64,000 nt of DNA, from positions 8,122,001 to 8,186,000 of the forward strand of contig OU612069.1 in assembly GCA_914767715.1 (NCBI GenBank). Reading direction: 5' to 3'. Below, in pieces: positions 47,787-60,149 of this stretch. The position numbers and the translations under genes were made by a program. Origin of the DNA: Membranipora membranacea. Lineage: Eukaryota; Bryozoa; Gymnolaemata; Cheilostomatida; Membraniporidae. Numbering within the stretch: the stretch's first letter is position 1; each line of letters opens with the position of its first letter. The notes below the pieces were generated by a model that searched no databases, was not told where the DNA came from, and saw nothing but the letters and a program-made list of their open reading frames with translations.

Positions 47787-50700
47787 CTACCTCAAAAGGA
47801 GAAGCAACTCCTGCTCGTCTCAAATCTGAAATCCGTTTTGTTTTGCGGGTCTCCCTTCTCCGTCAGCACCAACTTTAACGACGCCCACTTTCGCACTAAC
47901 AAAACATGCCAAACGGCAGCAGTAAAAATTCAAAGTCTATCACAATCATATGAAACTCTGACCAGTTCGAGCCATCAAACACCTTATTCAAAATCCAGAA
48001 TATGGAGATTCTCAGATAACCTGGCTGCTAATTAAACTGACTTGAAATTTACAAAAATATACCAAGGGAGGGTATCACGCTTTTTTTTGGCTCGGAACAA
48101 AAAATAGATTTCGTTCCAACCTACCTCAAAAGGAGAAGCAACTCCTGCTCGTCTCAAATCTGAAATCCGTTTTGTTTTGCGGGTCTCCCTTCTCCGTCAG
48201 CACCAACTTTAAAGACGCCCACTTTCGCACTAAAAAAACATGCCAAACGGCAGCAGTAAAAAATTCAAAGTCTATCACAATCATATGAAACTCTGACCAG
48301 TTCAAGCCCTCAACACCTTATTCAAAATCCAGAATATGGAGATTCTCAGATAACCTGGCTGCTAATTAAGCTGACTTGAAATTTACAAAAATATACCAAG
48401 GGAGGGTATCACGCTTTTTTTTCGCTCGGATCAAAAAATAGATTTCGTTCCAACCTACCTCAAAAGCAGAAGCAACTCCTGCTCGTCTCAAATCTGAAAT
48501 CCGTTTTGTTTTGCGGGTCTCCCTTCTCCGTCATCACCAACTTTAACGACGCCCACTTTCGCACTAAAAAAAACATGCCAAACGGCAGCAGTAAAAAATT
48601 CAAAGTCTATCACAATCATATGAAACTCTGACCAGTTCAAGCCCTCAATCACCTTTTTCAAAATCCAGAATATGGAGATTCTCAGATAACCTGGCTGCTA
48701 ATTAAGCTGACTTGAAATTTACAAAAAAATACCAAGGGAGGGTATCACGCTTTTTTTTCGCTCGGATCAAAAAATAGATTTCGTTCCAACCTACCTCAAA
48801 AGGAGAAGCAACTCCTGCTCGTCTCAAATCTCAAATCCGTTTTGTTTTGCGGGTCTCCCTTCTCCGTCAGCACCAACTTTAACGACGCCCACTTTCGCAC
48901 TAACAAAACATGCCAAACGGCAGCAGTAAAAAATTCAAAGTCTATTACAATCATATGAAACTCTGACCAGTTCAAGCCTTCAAACACCTTATTCAAAATC
49001 CAGAATATGGAGATTCTCAGATAACCTGGCTGCTAATTAAGCTGACTTGAAATTTACAAAAATATACCAAGGGAGGGTATCACGCTTTTTTTTCGCTCGG
49101 ATCAAAAAATAGATTTCGTTCCAACCTACCTCAAAAGGAGAAGCAACTCCTGCTCGTCTCAAATCTGAAATCCGTTTTGTTTTGCGGGTCTCCCTTCTCC
49201 GTCAGCACCAACTTTAACAACGCCCACTTTCGCACTAAAAAAACAAGCCAAACGGCAGCAGTAAAAAATTCAAAGTGTATCACAATCATATGAAACTCTG
49301 ACCAGTTCGAGCCCTCAAACACCTTATTCAAAATCCAGAATATGGAGATTCTCATATAACCTGGCTGCTAATTAAGCTGACTTGAAATTTACAAAAATAT
49401 ACCAAGGGAGGGTATCACGCTTTTTTTTCGCTCGGATCAGAAAATAGATTTCGTTCCAACCTACCTCAAAAGGAGAAGCAACTCCTGCTCTCTCAAATCT
49501 GAAATCCGTTTTGTTTTGCGGGTCTCCCTTCTCCGTCAGCACCAACTTTAACGACGCCCACTTTCGCACTAAAAAAACATGCCAAACGACAGCAGTAAAA
49601 AATTCAAAGTCTATCACAATCATATGAAACTCTGACCAGTTCAAGCCCTCAAACACCTTATTCAAAATCCAGAATATGGAGATTCTCAGATAACCTGGCT
49701 GCTAATTAAGCTGACTTGAAATTTACAAAAATATACCAAGGGAGGGTATCACGCTTTTTTTTCGCTCGGATCAAAAAATAGATTTCGTTCCAACCTACCT
49801 CAAAAGGAGAAGCAACTCCTGCTCGTCTCAAATCTGAAATCCGTTTTGTTTTGCGGGTCTCCCTTCTCCGTCAGCACCAACTTTAACAACGCCCACTTTC
49901 GCACTAAAAAAACATGCCAAACGGCAGCAGTAAAAAATTCAAAGTCTATCACAATCAAATGAAACTCTGACCAGTTCGAGCCCTCAAACACCTTATTCAA
50001 AATCCAGAATATGGAGATTCTCAGATAACCTGCCTGCTAATTAAGCTGACTTGAAATTTACATAAATATACCAAGGTAGGGTATCACGCTTTTTTTTCGC
50101 TCGGATCAGAAAATAGATTTCGTTCCAACCTACCTCAAAAGGAGAAGCAACTCCTGCTCGTCTCAAATCTGAAATCCGTTTTGTTTTGCGGGTCTCCCTT
50201 CTCCGTCAGCACCAACTTTAACAACGCCCACTTTAGCACTAAAAAAACATGCCAAACGGCAGCAGTAAAAAATTCAAAGTCTATCACAATCATATGAAAC
50301 TCTGACCAGTTCGAGCCCTCAAACACCTTATTCAAAATCCAGAATATGGAGATTCTCAGATAACCTGGCTGCTAATTAAGCTGACTTGAAATTTACAAAA
50401 ATATACCAAGGGAGGGTATCACGCTTTTTTCCCGCTCGGATCAGAAAATAGATTTCGTTCCAACCTACCTCAAAAGGAGAAGCAACTCCTGCTCTCTCAA
50501 ATCTGAAATCCGTTTTGTTTTGCGGGTCTCCCTTCTCCGTCAGCACCAACTTTAACGACGCCCAGTTTCTCACTAAAAAAACATGCCAAACGCCAGCAGT
50601 AAAAAATTCAAAGTCTATCACAATCATATGAAACTCTGACCAGTTCAAGCCCTCAAACACCTTTTTCAAAATCCAGAATATGGAGATTCTCAGATAACCT

Positions 50701-52136
50701 GGCTGCTAATTAAGCTGACTTGAAATTTACAAAAATATACCAAGGGAGGGTGTCACGCTTTTTTTTCGCTCGGATCAGAAAATAGATTTCGTTCCAACCT
50801 ACCTCAAAAGGAGAAGAAACTCCTGCTCTCTCAAATCTGAAATCCGTTTTGTTTTGCGGGTCTCCCTTCTCAGTCAGCACCAACTTTAACGACGCCCACT
50901 TTCGCACTAAAAAAACATGCCAAACGGCAGCAGTAAAAAATTCAAAGTCTATCACAATCATATGAAACTCTGACCAGTTCAAGCCCTCAAACACCTTATT
51001 CAAAATCCAGAATATGGAGATTCTCAGATAACCTGGCTGCTAATTAAGCTGACTTGAAATTTACAAAAATATACCAAGGGAGGGTATCACGCTTTTTTTT
51101 CGCTCGGATCAAAAAATAGATTTCGTTCCAACCTACCTCAAAAGGAGAAGCAACTCCTGCTCGTCTCAAATCTGAAATCCGTTTTGTTTTGCGGGTCTCC
51201 CTTCTCCGTCAGCACCAACTTTAACAACGCCCACTTTCGCACTAAAAAAACATGCCTAACGGCAGCAGTAAAAAATTCAAAGTCTATCACAATCATATGA
51301 AACTCTGACCAGTTCGAGCCCTCAAACACCTTATTCAAAATCCAGAATATGGAGATTCTCAGATAACCTGTCTGCTAATTAAGCTGACTTGAAATTTACA
51401 TAAATATACCAAGGGAGGGTATCACGCTTTTTTTTCGCTCGGATCAGAAAATAGATTTCGTTCCAACCTACCTCAAAAGGAGAAGCAACTCCTGCTCTCT
51501 CAAATCTGAAATCCGTTTTGTTTTGCGGGTCTCCCTTCTCCGTCAGCACCAACTTTAACGACGCCCACTTTCGCACTAAAAAAACATGCCAAACGGCAGC
51601 AGTATAAAATTCAAAGTCTATCACAATCATATGAAACTCTGACCAGTTCAAGCCCTCAAACACCTTTTTCAAAATCCAGAATATGGAGATTCTCAGATAA
51701 CCTGGCTGCTAATTAAGCTGACTTGAAATTTACAAAAATATACCAAGGGAGGGTATCACGCTTTTTTTTCGCTCGGATCAAAAAATAGATTTCGTTCCAA
51801 CCTACCTCAAAAGGAGAAGCAACTCCTACTCGTCTCAAATCTGAAATCCGTTTTGTTTTGCGGGTCTCCCTTCTCCGTCAGCACCAACTTTAACGACACC
51901 CACTTTCGCACTAAAAAAACATGCCAAACAACAGCAGTAAAAAATTCAAAGTCTATCACAATCATATGAAACTCTGACCAGTTCGAGCCCTCAAACACCT
52001 TATTCAAAATCCAGAATATGGAGATTCTCAGATAACCTGGCTGCTAATTAAGCTGACTTGAAATTTACAAAAATATACCAAGGGAGGGTATCACCCTTTT
52101 TTTTCGCTCGGATCAAAAAATAGATTTCGTTCCAAC
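47787..52136. repeat. Satellite block: 13 monomers rich in private changes
   Basis: Monomer starts are 47787, 48121, 48455, 48791, 49126, 49461 D, 49795 S, 50130 S, 50465 D, 50799 D, 51133 S, 51468 D and 51802. Single-base length changes are scattered: one A lost near 47930, one near 48310, and one A gained in the A run of 48455, making it 336 bp. Private changes include AAAGACG, CCATCAAAC, CTTTAGCAC, CAGTTTCTCAC and CCCGCTCGG. The monomer at 49126 is the full-length counterpart of the hybrid at 46115 (ACAAGCC, GTGTATC, CTCATATAACC). No clean long-period HOR covers the block. Confidence 0.84.
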
Positions 52137-53811
52137 CTACCTCAAAAGGAGAAGCAACTCCTGCCCGTCTCAAATCTGAAATCTGTTTTGTTTTGCGGGT
52201 CTCCCTTCTCCGTCAGCACAAACTTTAGTGACGCCCACTTTCGCACTAAAAAAACATGCCAAACGGCAGCAGTAAAAAATTCAAAGTCTATCACAATCAT
52301 ATGAAACTCTGACCAGTTCAAGCCCTCAAACACCTTATTAAAAATCCAGAATATGGAGATTCTCAGATAACCTGGCTGCTAATTAAGCTGACTTGAAATT
52401 TACAAAAACATACCAAGGGAGGGTATCACGCTTTTTTTTCGCTCGGATCAAAAAATAGATTTCGTTCCAACCTACCTCAAAAGTAGAAGCAACTCCTGCT
52501 CGTCTCAAATCTAAAATCCGTTTTGTTTTGCGGGTCTCCCTTCTCCGTCAGCACCAACTTTAATGACGCCCACTTTCGCACTAAAAAAACATGCCAAACG
52601 ACAGCAGTAAAAAATTCAAAGTCTATCACAATCATATGAAACTCTGACCAGTTCAAGCCCTCAAACACCTTATTCAAAATCCAGAATATGGAGATTCTCA
52701 GATAACCTGGCTGCTAATTAAGCTGACTTGAAATTTACAAAAATATACCAAGGGAGGGTATCACGCTTTTTTTTCGCTCGGATCAAAAAATAGATTTCGT
52801 TCCAACCTACCTCAAAAGGAGAAGCAACTCCTGCTCGTCTCAAATCTGAAATCCGTTTTGTTTTGCGGGTCTCCCTTCTCCGTCAGCACAAACTTTAGTG
52901 ACGCCCACTTTCGCACTAAAAAAACATGCCAAACGGCAGCAGTAAAAAATTCAAAGTCTATCACAATCATATGAAACTCTGACCAGTTCGAGCCCTCAAA
53001 CACCTTATTCAAAATCCAGAATATGGAGATTCTCAGATAACCTGGCTGCTAATTAAGCTGACTTGAAATTTACAAAAACATACCAAGGGAGGGTATCACG
53101 CTTTTTTTTCGCTCGGATCAAAAAATAGGTTTCGTTCCAACCTACCTCAAAAGGAGAAGCAACTCCTGCTCGTCTCAAATCTAAAATCTGTTTTGTTTTG
53201 CGGGTCTCCCTTCTCCGTCAGCACCAACTTTAATGACGCCCACTTTCGCACTAAAAAAACATGCCAAACGGCAGCAGTAAAAAATTCAAAGTCTATCACA
53301 ATCATATGAAACTCTGACCAGTTCAAGCCCTCAAACACCTTATTCAAAATCCAGAATATGGAGATTCTCAGATAACCTGGCTGCTAATTAAGCTGACTTG
53401 AAATTTACAAAAATATACCAAGGGAGGGTATCACGCTTTTTTTTCGCTCGGATCAAAAAATAGATTTCGTTCCAACCTACCTCAAAAGCAGAAGCAACTC
53501 CTGCTCGTCTCAAATCTGAAATCCGTTTTGTTTTGCGGGTCTCCCTTCTCCGTCATCACCAACTTTAACGACGCCCACTTTCGCACTAAAAAAACATGCC
53601 AAACGGCAGCAGTAAAAAATTCAAAGTCTATCACAATCATATGAAACTCTGACCAGTTCAAGCCCTCAAACACATCTTTCAAAATCCAGAATATGGAGAT
53701 TCTCAGATAACCTGGCTGCTGATTAAGCTGACTTGAAATTTACAAAAATATACCAAGGGAGGGTATCACGCTTTTTTTTCACTCGGATCAAAAAATAGAT
53801 TTCGTTCCAAC
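52137..53811. repeat. 5-monomer lead block of a 19-monomer (6338 bp) repeat, copy 1
   Basis: Monomer starts are 52137 e, 52472 (CTAAAATCC, CGACAGC), 52807 (AGTGACG, ending AATAGGTTTCG), 53142 (CTAAAATCTG) and 53477 (AGCAGAAG, TCATCACC, CACATCTTTC, CTGCTGATTAAG, CACTCGG). The same five types in the same order recur at 58475-60149, 6338 bp away. The three types at 52807-53477 also match 43437-44440 at about 9370 bp. Private changes separate the copies, for example AAATCTG at 52137 and AGTAGAAG at 52472. Confidence 0.87.
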
Positions 53812-56145
53812 CTACCTCAAAAGGAGAAGCAACTCCTGCTCGTCTCAAATCTGAAATCCGTTTTGTTTTGCGGGTCTCCCTTCTCCGTCAGCACCAACTT
53901 TAACGACGCCCACTTTCGCACTAACAAAACATGCCAAACGGCAGCAGTAAAAAATTCAAAGTCTATTACAATCATATGAAACTCTGACCAGTTCAAGCCC
54001 TCAAACACCTTATTCAAAATCCAGAATATGGAGATTCTCAGATAATCTGGCTGCTAATTAAGCTGACTTGAAATTTACAAAAACATACCAAGGGAGGGTA
54101 TCATGCTTTTTTTTCGCTCGGATCAAAAAATAGATTTCGTTCCAACCTACCTCAAAAGGAGAAGCAACTCCTGCGCGTCTCAAATCTGAAATCCGTTTTG
54201 TTTTGCGGGTCTCCCTTCTCCGTCAGCACCAACTTTAACGACGCCCACTTTCGCACTAAAAAAACATGCCAAACGGCAGCAGTAAAAAATTCAAAGTCTA
54301 TCACAATGAAACTCTGACCAGTTCAAGCCCTCAAACACCTTATTCAAAATCCAGAATATGGAGATTCTCAGATAACCTGGCTGCTAATTAAGCTGACTTG
54401 AAATTTACAAAAATATACCAAGGGAGGGTATCACGCTTTTTTTTCGCTCGGATCAAAAAATAGATTTCGTTCCAACCTACCTCAAAAGGAGAAGCAACTC
54501 CTGCCCGTCTCAAATCTGAAATCCGTTTTGTTTTGCGGGTCTCCCTTCTCCGTCAGCACAAACTTTAGTGACGCCCACTTTCGCACTAAAAAACATGCCA
54601 AACGGCAGCAGTAAAAAATTCAAAGTCTATCACAATCAAATGAAACTCTGACCAGTTCAAGCCCTCAAACACCTTATTAAAAATCCAGAATATGGAGATT
54701 CTCAGATAACCTGGCTGCTAATTAAGCTGACTTGAAATTTACAAAAACATACCAAGGGAGGGGATCACGCTTTTTTTTCGCTCGGATCAAAAAATAGATT
54801 TCGTTCCAACCTACCTCAAAAGGAGAAGCAACTCCTGCTCGTCTCAAATCTGAAATCCGTTTTGTTTTGCGGGTCTCCCTTCTCCGTCAGCACCAACTTT
54901 AACGACGCCCACTTTCGCACTAAAAAAACATGCCAAACGGCAGCAGTAAAAAATTCAAAGTCTATTACAATCATATGAAACTCTGACCAGTTCAAGCCCT
55001 CAAACACCTTATTCAAAATCCAGAATATGGAGATTCTCAGATAATCTGGCTGCTAATTAAGCTGACTTGAAATTTACAAAAACATACCAAGGGAGGGTAT
55101 CATGCTTTTTTTCCGCTCGGATCAAAAAATAGATTTCGTTCCAACCTACCTCAAAAGGAGAAGCAACTCCTGCGCGTCTCAAATCTGAAATCCGTTTTGT
55201 TTTGCGGGTCTCCCTTCTCCGTCAGCACCAACTTTAACGACACCCACTTTCGCACTAAAAAAACATGCCAAACGGCAGCAGTAAAAAATTCAAAGTCTAT
55301 CACAATGAAACTCTGACCAGTTCAAGCCCTCAAACACCTTATTCAAAATCCAGAATATGGAGATTCTCAGATAACCTGGCTGCTAATTAAGCTGACTTGA
55401 AATTTACAAAAATATACCAAGGGAGGGTATCACGCTTTTTTTTCGCTCGGATCAAAAAATAGATTTCGTTCCAACCTACCTCAAAAGGAGAAGCAACTCC
55501 TGCCCGTCTCAAATCTGAAATCCGTTTTGTTTTGCGGGTCTCCCTTCTCCGTCAGCACAAACTTTAGTGACGCCCACTTTCGCACTAAAAAAACATGCCA
55601 AACGGCAGCAGTAAAAAATTCAAAGTCTATCACAATCATATGAAACTCTGACCAGTTCAAGCCCTCAAACACCTTATTAAAAATCCAGAATATGGAGATT
55701 CTCAGATAACCTGGCTGCTAATTAAGCTGACTTGAAATTTACAAAAACATACCAAGGGAGGGTATCACGCTTTTTTTCCGCTCGGATCAAAAAATAGATT
55801 TCGTTCCAACCTACCTCAATAGGAGAAGCAACTCCTGCTCGTCTCAAATCTGAAATCCGTTTTGTTTTGCGGGTCTCCCTTCTCCGTCAGCACAAACTTT
55901 AGTGACGCCCACTTTCGCACTAAAAAAACATGCCAAACGGCAGCAGTAAAAAATTCAAAGTCTATCACAATCATATGAAACTCTGACCAGTTCAAGCCCT
56001 CAAACACCTTATTCAAAATCCAGAATATGGAGATTCTCAGATAACCTGGCTGCTAATTAAGCTGACTTGAAATTTACAAAAATATACCAAGGGAGGGTAT
56101 CACGCTTTTTTTTCGCTCGGATCAAAAAATAGATTTCGTTCCAAC
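53812..56145. repeat. 7-monomer repeat built on a trimer (t-u-e), copy 1
   Basis: Monomer starts are 53812 t, 54147 u, 54477 e, 54811 t, 55146 u, 55476 e and 55811. Type t has TATTAC, AGATAATCTGG, ACATACC and CATGC. Type u has GCGCGTC and the 5-bp deletion (330 bp). Type e has GCCCGTC, AGTGACG and TTAAAAATCC. The trimer period is 999-1000 bp. The two trimers differ: the first t has ACTAACAAA, and the second u has GACACCC. The seventh monomer (CAATAGGAG, AGTGACG) is not part of the trimer and closes the unit. Confidence 0.9.
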
Positions 56146-58474
56146 CTACCTCAAAAGGAGAAGCAACTCCTGCTCGTCTCAAATCTGAAATCCGTTTTGT
56201 TTTGCGGGTCTCCCTTCTCCGTCAGCACCAACTTTAACGACGCCCACTTTCGCACTAACAAAACATGCCAAACGGCAGCAGTAAAAAATTCAAAGTCTAT
56301 TACAATCATATGAAACTCTGACCAGTTCAAGCCCTCAAACACCTTATTCAAAATCCAGAATATGGAGATTCTCAGATAATCTGGCTGCTAATTAAGCTGA
56401 CTTGAAATTTACAAAAACATACCAAGGGAGGGTATCATGCTTTTTTTTCGCTCGGATCAAAAAATGGATTTCGTTCCAACCTACCTCAAAAGGAGAAGCA
56501 ACTCCTGCGCGTCTCAAATCTGAAATCCGTTTTGTTTTGCGGGTCTCCCTTCTCCGTCAGCACCAACTTTAACGACGCCCACTTTCGCACTAAAAAAACA
56601 TGCCAAACGGCAGCAGTAAAAAATTCAAAGTCTATCACAATGAAACTCTGACCAGTTCAAGCCCTCAAACACCTTATTCAAAATCCAGAATATGGAGATT
56701 CTCAGATAACCTGGCTGCTAATTAAGCTGACTTGAAATTTACAAAAATATACCAAGGGAGGGTATCACGCTTTTTTTTCGCTCGGATCAAAAAATAGATT
56801 TCGTTCCAACCTACCTCAAAAGGAGAAGCAACTCCTGCCCGTCTCAAATCTGAAATCCGTTTTGTTTTGCGGGTCTCCCTTCTCCGTCAGCACAAACTTT
56901 AGTGACGCCCACTTTCGCACTAAAAAAACATGCGAAACGGCAGCAGTAAAAAATTCAAAGTCTATCACAATCATATGAAACTCTGACCAGTTCAAGCCCT
57001 CAAACACCTTATTCAAAATCCAGAATATGGAGATTCTCAGATAACCTGGCTGCTAATTAAGCTGACTTGAAATTTACAAAAACATACCAAGGGAGGGAAT
57101 CACGCTTTTTTTTCGCTCGGATCAAAAAATAGATTTCGTTCCAACCTACCTCAAAAGGAGAAGCAACTCCTGCTCGTCTCAAATCTGAAATCCGTTTTGT
57201 TTTGCGGGTCTCCCTTCTCCGTCAGCACCAACTTTAACGACGCCCACTTTCGCACTAAAAAAACATGCCAAACGGCAGCAGTAAAAAATTCAAAGTCTAT
57301 TACAATCATATGAAACTCTGACCAGTTCAAGCCCTCAAACACCTTATTCAAAATCCAGAATATGGAGATTCTCAGATAATCTGGCTGCTAATTAAGCTGA
57401 CTTGAAATTTACAAAAACATACCAAGGGAGGGTATCATGCTTTTTTTCCGCTCGGATCAAAAAATAGATTTCGTTCCAACCTACCTCAAAAGGAGAAGCA
57501 ACTCCTGCGCGTCTCAAATCTGAAATCCGTTTTGTTTTGCGGGTCTCCCTTCTCCGTCAGCACCAACTTTAACGACACCCACTTTCGCACTAAAAAAACA
57601 GGCCAAACGGCAGCAGTAAAAAATTCAAAGTCTATCACAATGAAACTCTGACCAGTTCAAGCCCTCAAACACCTTATTCAAAATCCAGAATATGGAGATT
57701 CTCAGATAACCTGGCTGCTAATTAAGCTGACTTGAAATTTACAAAAATATACCAAGGGAGGGTATCACGCTTTTTTTTCGCTCGGATCAAAAAATAGATT
57801 TCGTTCCAACCTACCTCAAAAGGAGAAGCAACTCCTGCCCGTCTCAAATCTGAAATCCGTTTTGTTTTGCGGGTCTCCCTTCTCCGTCAGCACAAACTTT
57901 AGTGACGCCCACTTTCGCACTAAAAAAACATGCCAAACGGCAGCAGTAAAAAATTCAAAGTCTATCACAATCATATGAAACTCTGACCAGTTCAAGCCCT
58001 CAAACACCTTATTAAAAATCCAGAATATGGAGATTCTCAGATAACCTGGCTGCTAATTAAGCTGACTTGAAATTTACAAAAACATACCAAGGGAGGGTAT
58101 CACGCTTTTTTTCCGCTCGGATCAAAAAATAGATTTCGTTCCAACCTACCTCAAAAGGAGAAGCAACTCCTGCTCGTCTCAAATCTGAAATCCGTTTTGT
58201 TTTGCGGGTCTCCCTTCTCCGTCAGCACCAACTTTAACGACGCCCACTTTCGCACTAAAAAAACATGCCAAACGGCAGCAGTAAAAAATTCAAAGTCTAT
58301 CACAATGAAACTCTGACCAGTTCAAGCCCTCAAACACCTTATTCAAAATCCAGAATATGGAGATTCTCAGATAACCTGGCTGCTAATTAAGCTGACTTGA
58401 AATTTACAAAAATATACCAAGGGAGGGTATCACGCTTTTTTTCGCTCGGATCAAAAAATAGATTTCGTTCCAAC
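56146..58474. repeat. 7-monomer repeat built on a trimer (t-u-e), copy 2
   Basis: Monomer starts are 56146 t, 56481 u, 56811 e, 57146 t, 57481 u, 57811 e and 58146. The first six match 53812-55810 at 2334-2335 bp, including ACTAACAAA in the first t and GACACCC in the second u. The e at 56811 differs by TGCGAAACGG and by TTCAAAATCC in place of TTAAAAATCC. The seventh monomer here is not the one closing copy 1. It has the 5-bp deletion and one T fewer, giving 329 bp, the shortest complete monomer in the window. Confidence 0.9.
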
Positions 58475-60149
58475 CTACCTCAAAAGGAGAAGCAACTCCT
58501 GCCCGTCTCAAATCTGAAATCCGTTTTGTTTTGCGGGTCTCCCTTCTCCGTCAGCACAAACTTTAGTGACGCCCACTTTCGCACTAAAAAAACATGCCAA
58601 ACGGCAGCAGTAAAAAATTCAAAGTCTATCACAATCATATGAAACTCTGACCAGTTCAAGCCCTCAAACACCTTATTAAAAATCCAGAATATGGAGATTC
58701 TCAGATAACCTGGCTGCTAATTAAGCTGACTTGAAATTTACAAAAACATACCAAGGGAGGGTATCACGCTTTTTTTTCGCTCGGATCAAAAAATAGATTT
58801 CGTTCCAACCTACCTCAAAAGGAGAAGCGACTCCTGCTCGTCTCAAATCTAAAATCCGTTTTGTTTTGCGGGTCTCCCTTCTCCGTCAGCACCAACTTTA
58901 ATGACGCCCACTTTCGCACTAAAAAAACATGCCAAACGACAGCAGTAAAAAATTCAAAGTCTATCACAATCATATGAAACTCTGACCAGTTCAAGCCCTC
59001 AAACACCTTATTCAAAATCCAGAATATGGAGATTCTCAGATAACCTGGCTGCTAATTAAGCTGACTTGAAACTTACAAAAATATACCAAGGGAGGGTATC
59101 ACGCTTTTTTTTCGCTCGGATCAAAAAATAGATTTCGTTCCAACCTACCTCAAAAGGAGAAGCAACTCCTGCTCGTCTCAAATCTGAAATCCGTTTTGTT
59201 TTGCGGGTCTCCCTTCTCCGTCAGCACAAACTTTAGTGACGCCCACTTTCGCACTAAAAAAACATGCCAAACGGCAGCAGTAAAAAATTCAAAGTCTATC
59301 ACAATCATATGAAACTCTGACCAGTTCAAGCCCTCAAACACCTTATTCAAAATCCAGAATATGGAGATTCTCAGATAACCTGGCTGCTAATTAAGCTGAC
59401 TTGAAATTTACAAAAACATACCAAGGGAGGGTATCACGCTTTTTTTTCGCTCGGATCAAAAAATAGGTTTCGTTCCAACCTACCTCAAAAGGAGAAGCAA
59501 CTCCTGCTCGTCTCAAATCTAAAATCTGTTTTGTTTTGCGGGTCTCCCTTCTCCGTCAGCACCAACTTTAATGACGCCCACTTTCGCACTAAAAAAACAT
59601 GCCAAACGGCAGCAGTAAAAAATTCAAAGTCTATCACAATCATATGAAACTCTGACCAGTTCAAGCCCTCAAACACCTTATTCAAAATCCAGAATATGGA
59701 GATTCTCAGATAACCTGGCTGCTAATTAAGCTGACTTGAAATTTACAAAAATATACCAAGGGAGGGTATCACGCTTTTTTTTCGCTCGGATCGAAAAATA
59801 GATTTCGTTCCAACCTACCTCAAAAGCAGAAGCAACTCCTGCTCGTCTCAAATCTGAAATCCGTTTTGTTTTGCGGGTCTCCCTTCTCCGTCATCACCAA
59901 CTTTAACGACGCCCACTTTCGCACTAAAAAAACATGCCAAACGGCAGCAGTAAAAAATTCAAAGTCTATCACAATCATATGAAACTCTGACCAGTTCAAG
60001 CCCTCAAACACATCTTTCAAAATCCAGAATATGGAGATTCTCAGATAACCTGGCTGCTGATTAAGCTGACTTGAAATTTACAAAAATATACCAAGGGAGG
60101 GTATCACGCTTTTTTTTCACTCGGATCAAAAAATAGATTTCGTTCCAAC
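58475..60149. repeat. 5-monomer lead block of the 19-monomer repeat, copy 2
   Basis: Monomer starts are 58475 e, 58810, 59145, 59480 and 59815, matching 52137-53811 at 6338 bp. The correspondence is closest at 59480 and 59815 (CTAAAATCTG, TCATCACC, CACATCTTTC, CTGCTGATTAAG, CACTCGG). Differences include GCGACTCC at 58810 and TTCAAG at 59145, where the first copy has TTCGAG. The trimer does not follow this copy directly: the next monomer at 60150 has GCCTTC and lacks AGATAATCTGG. Confidence 0.87.
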
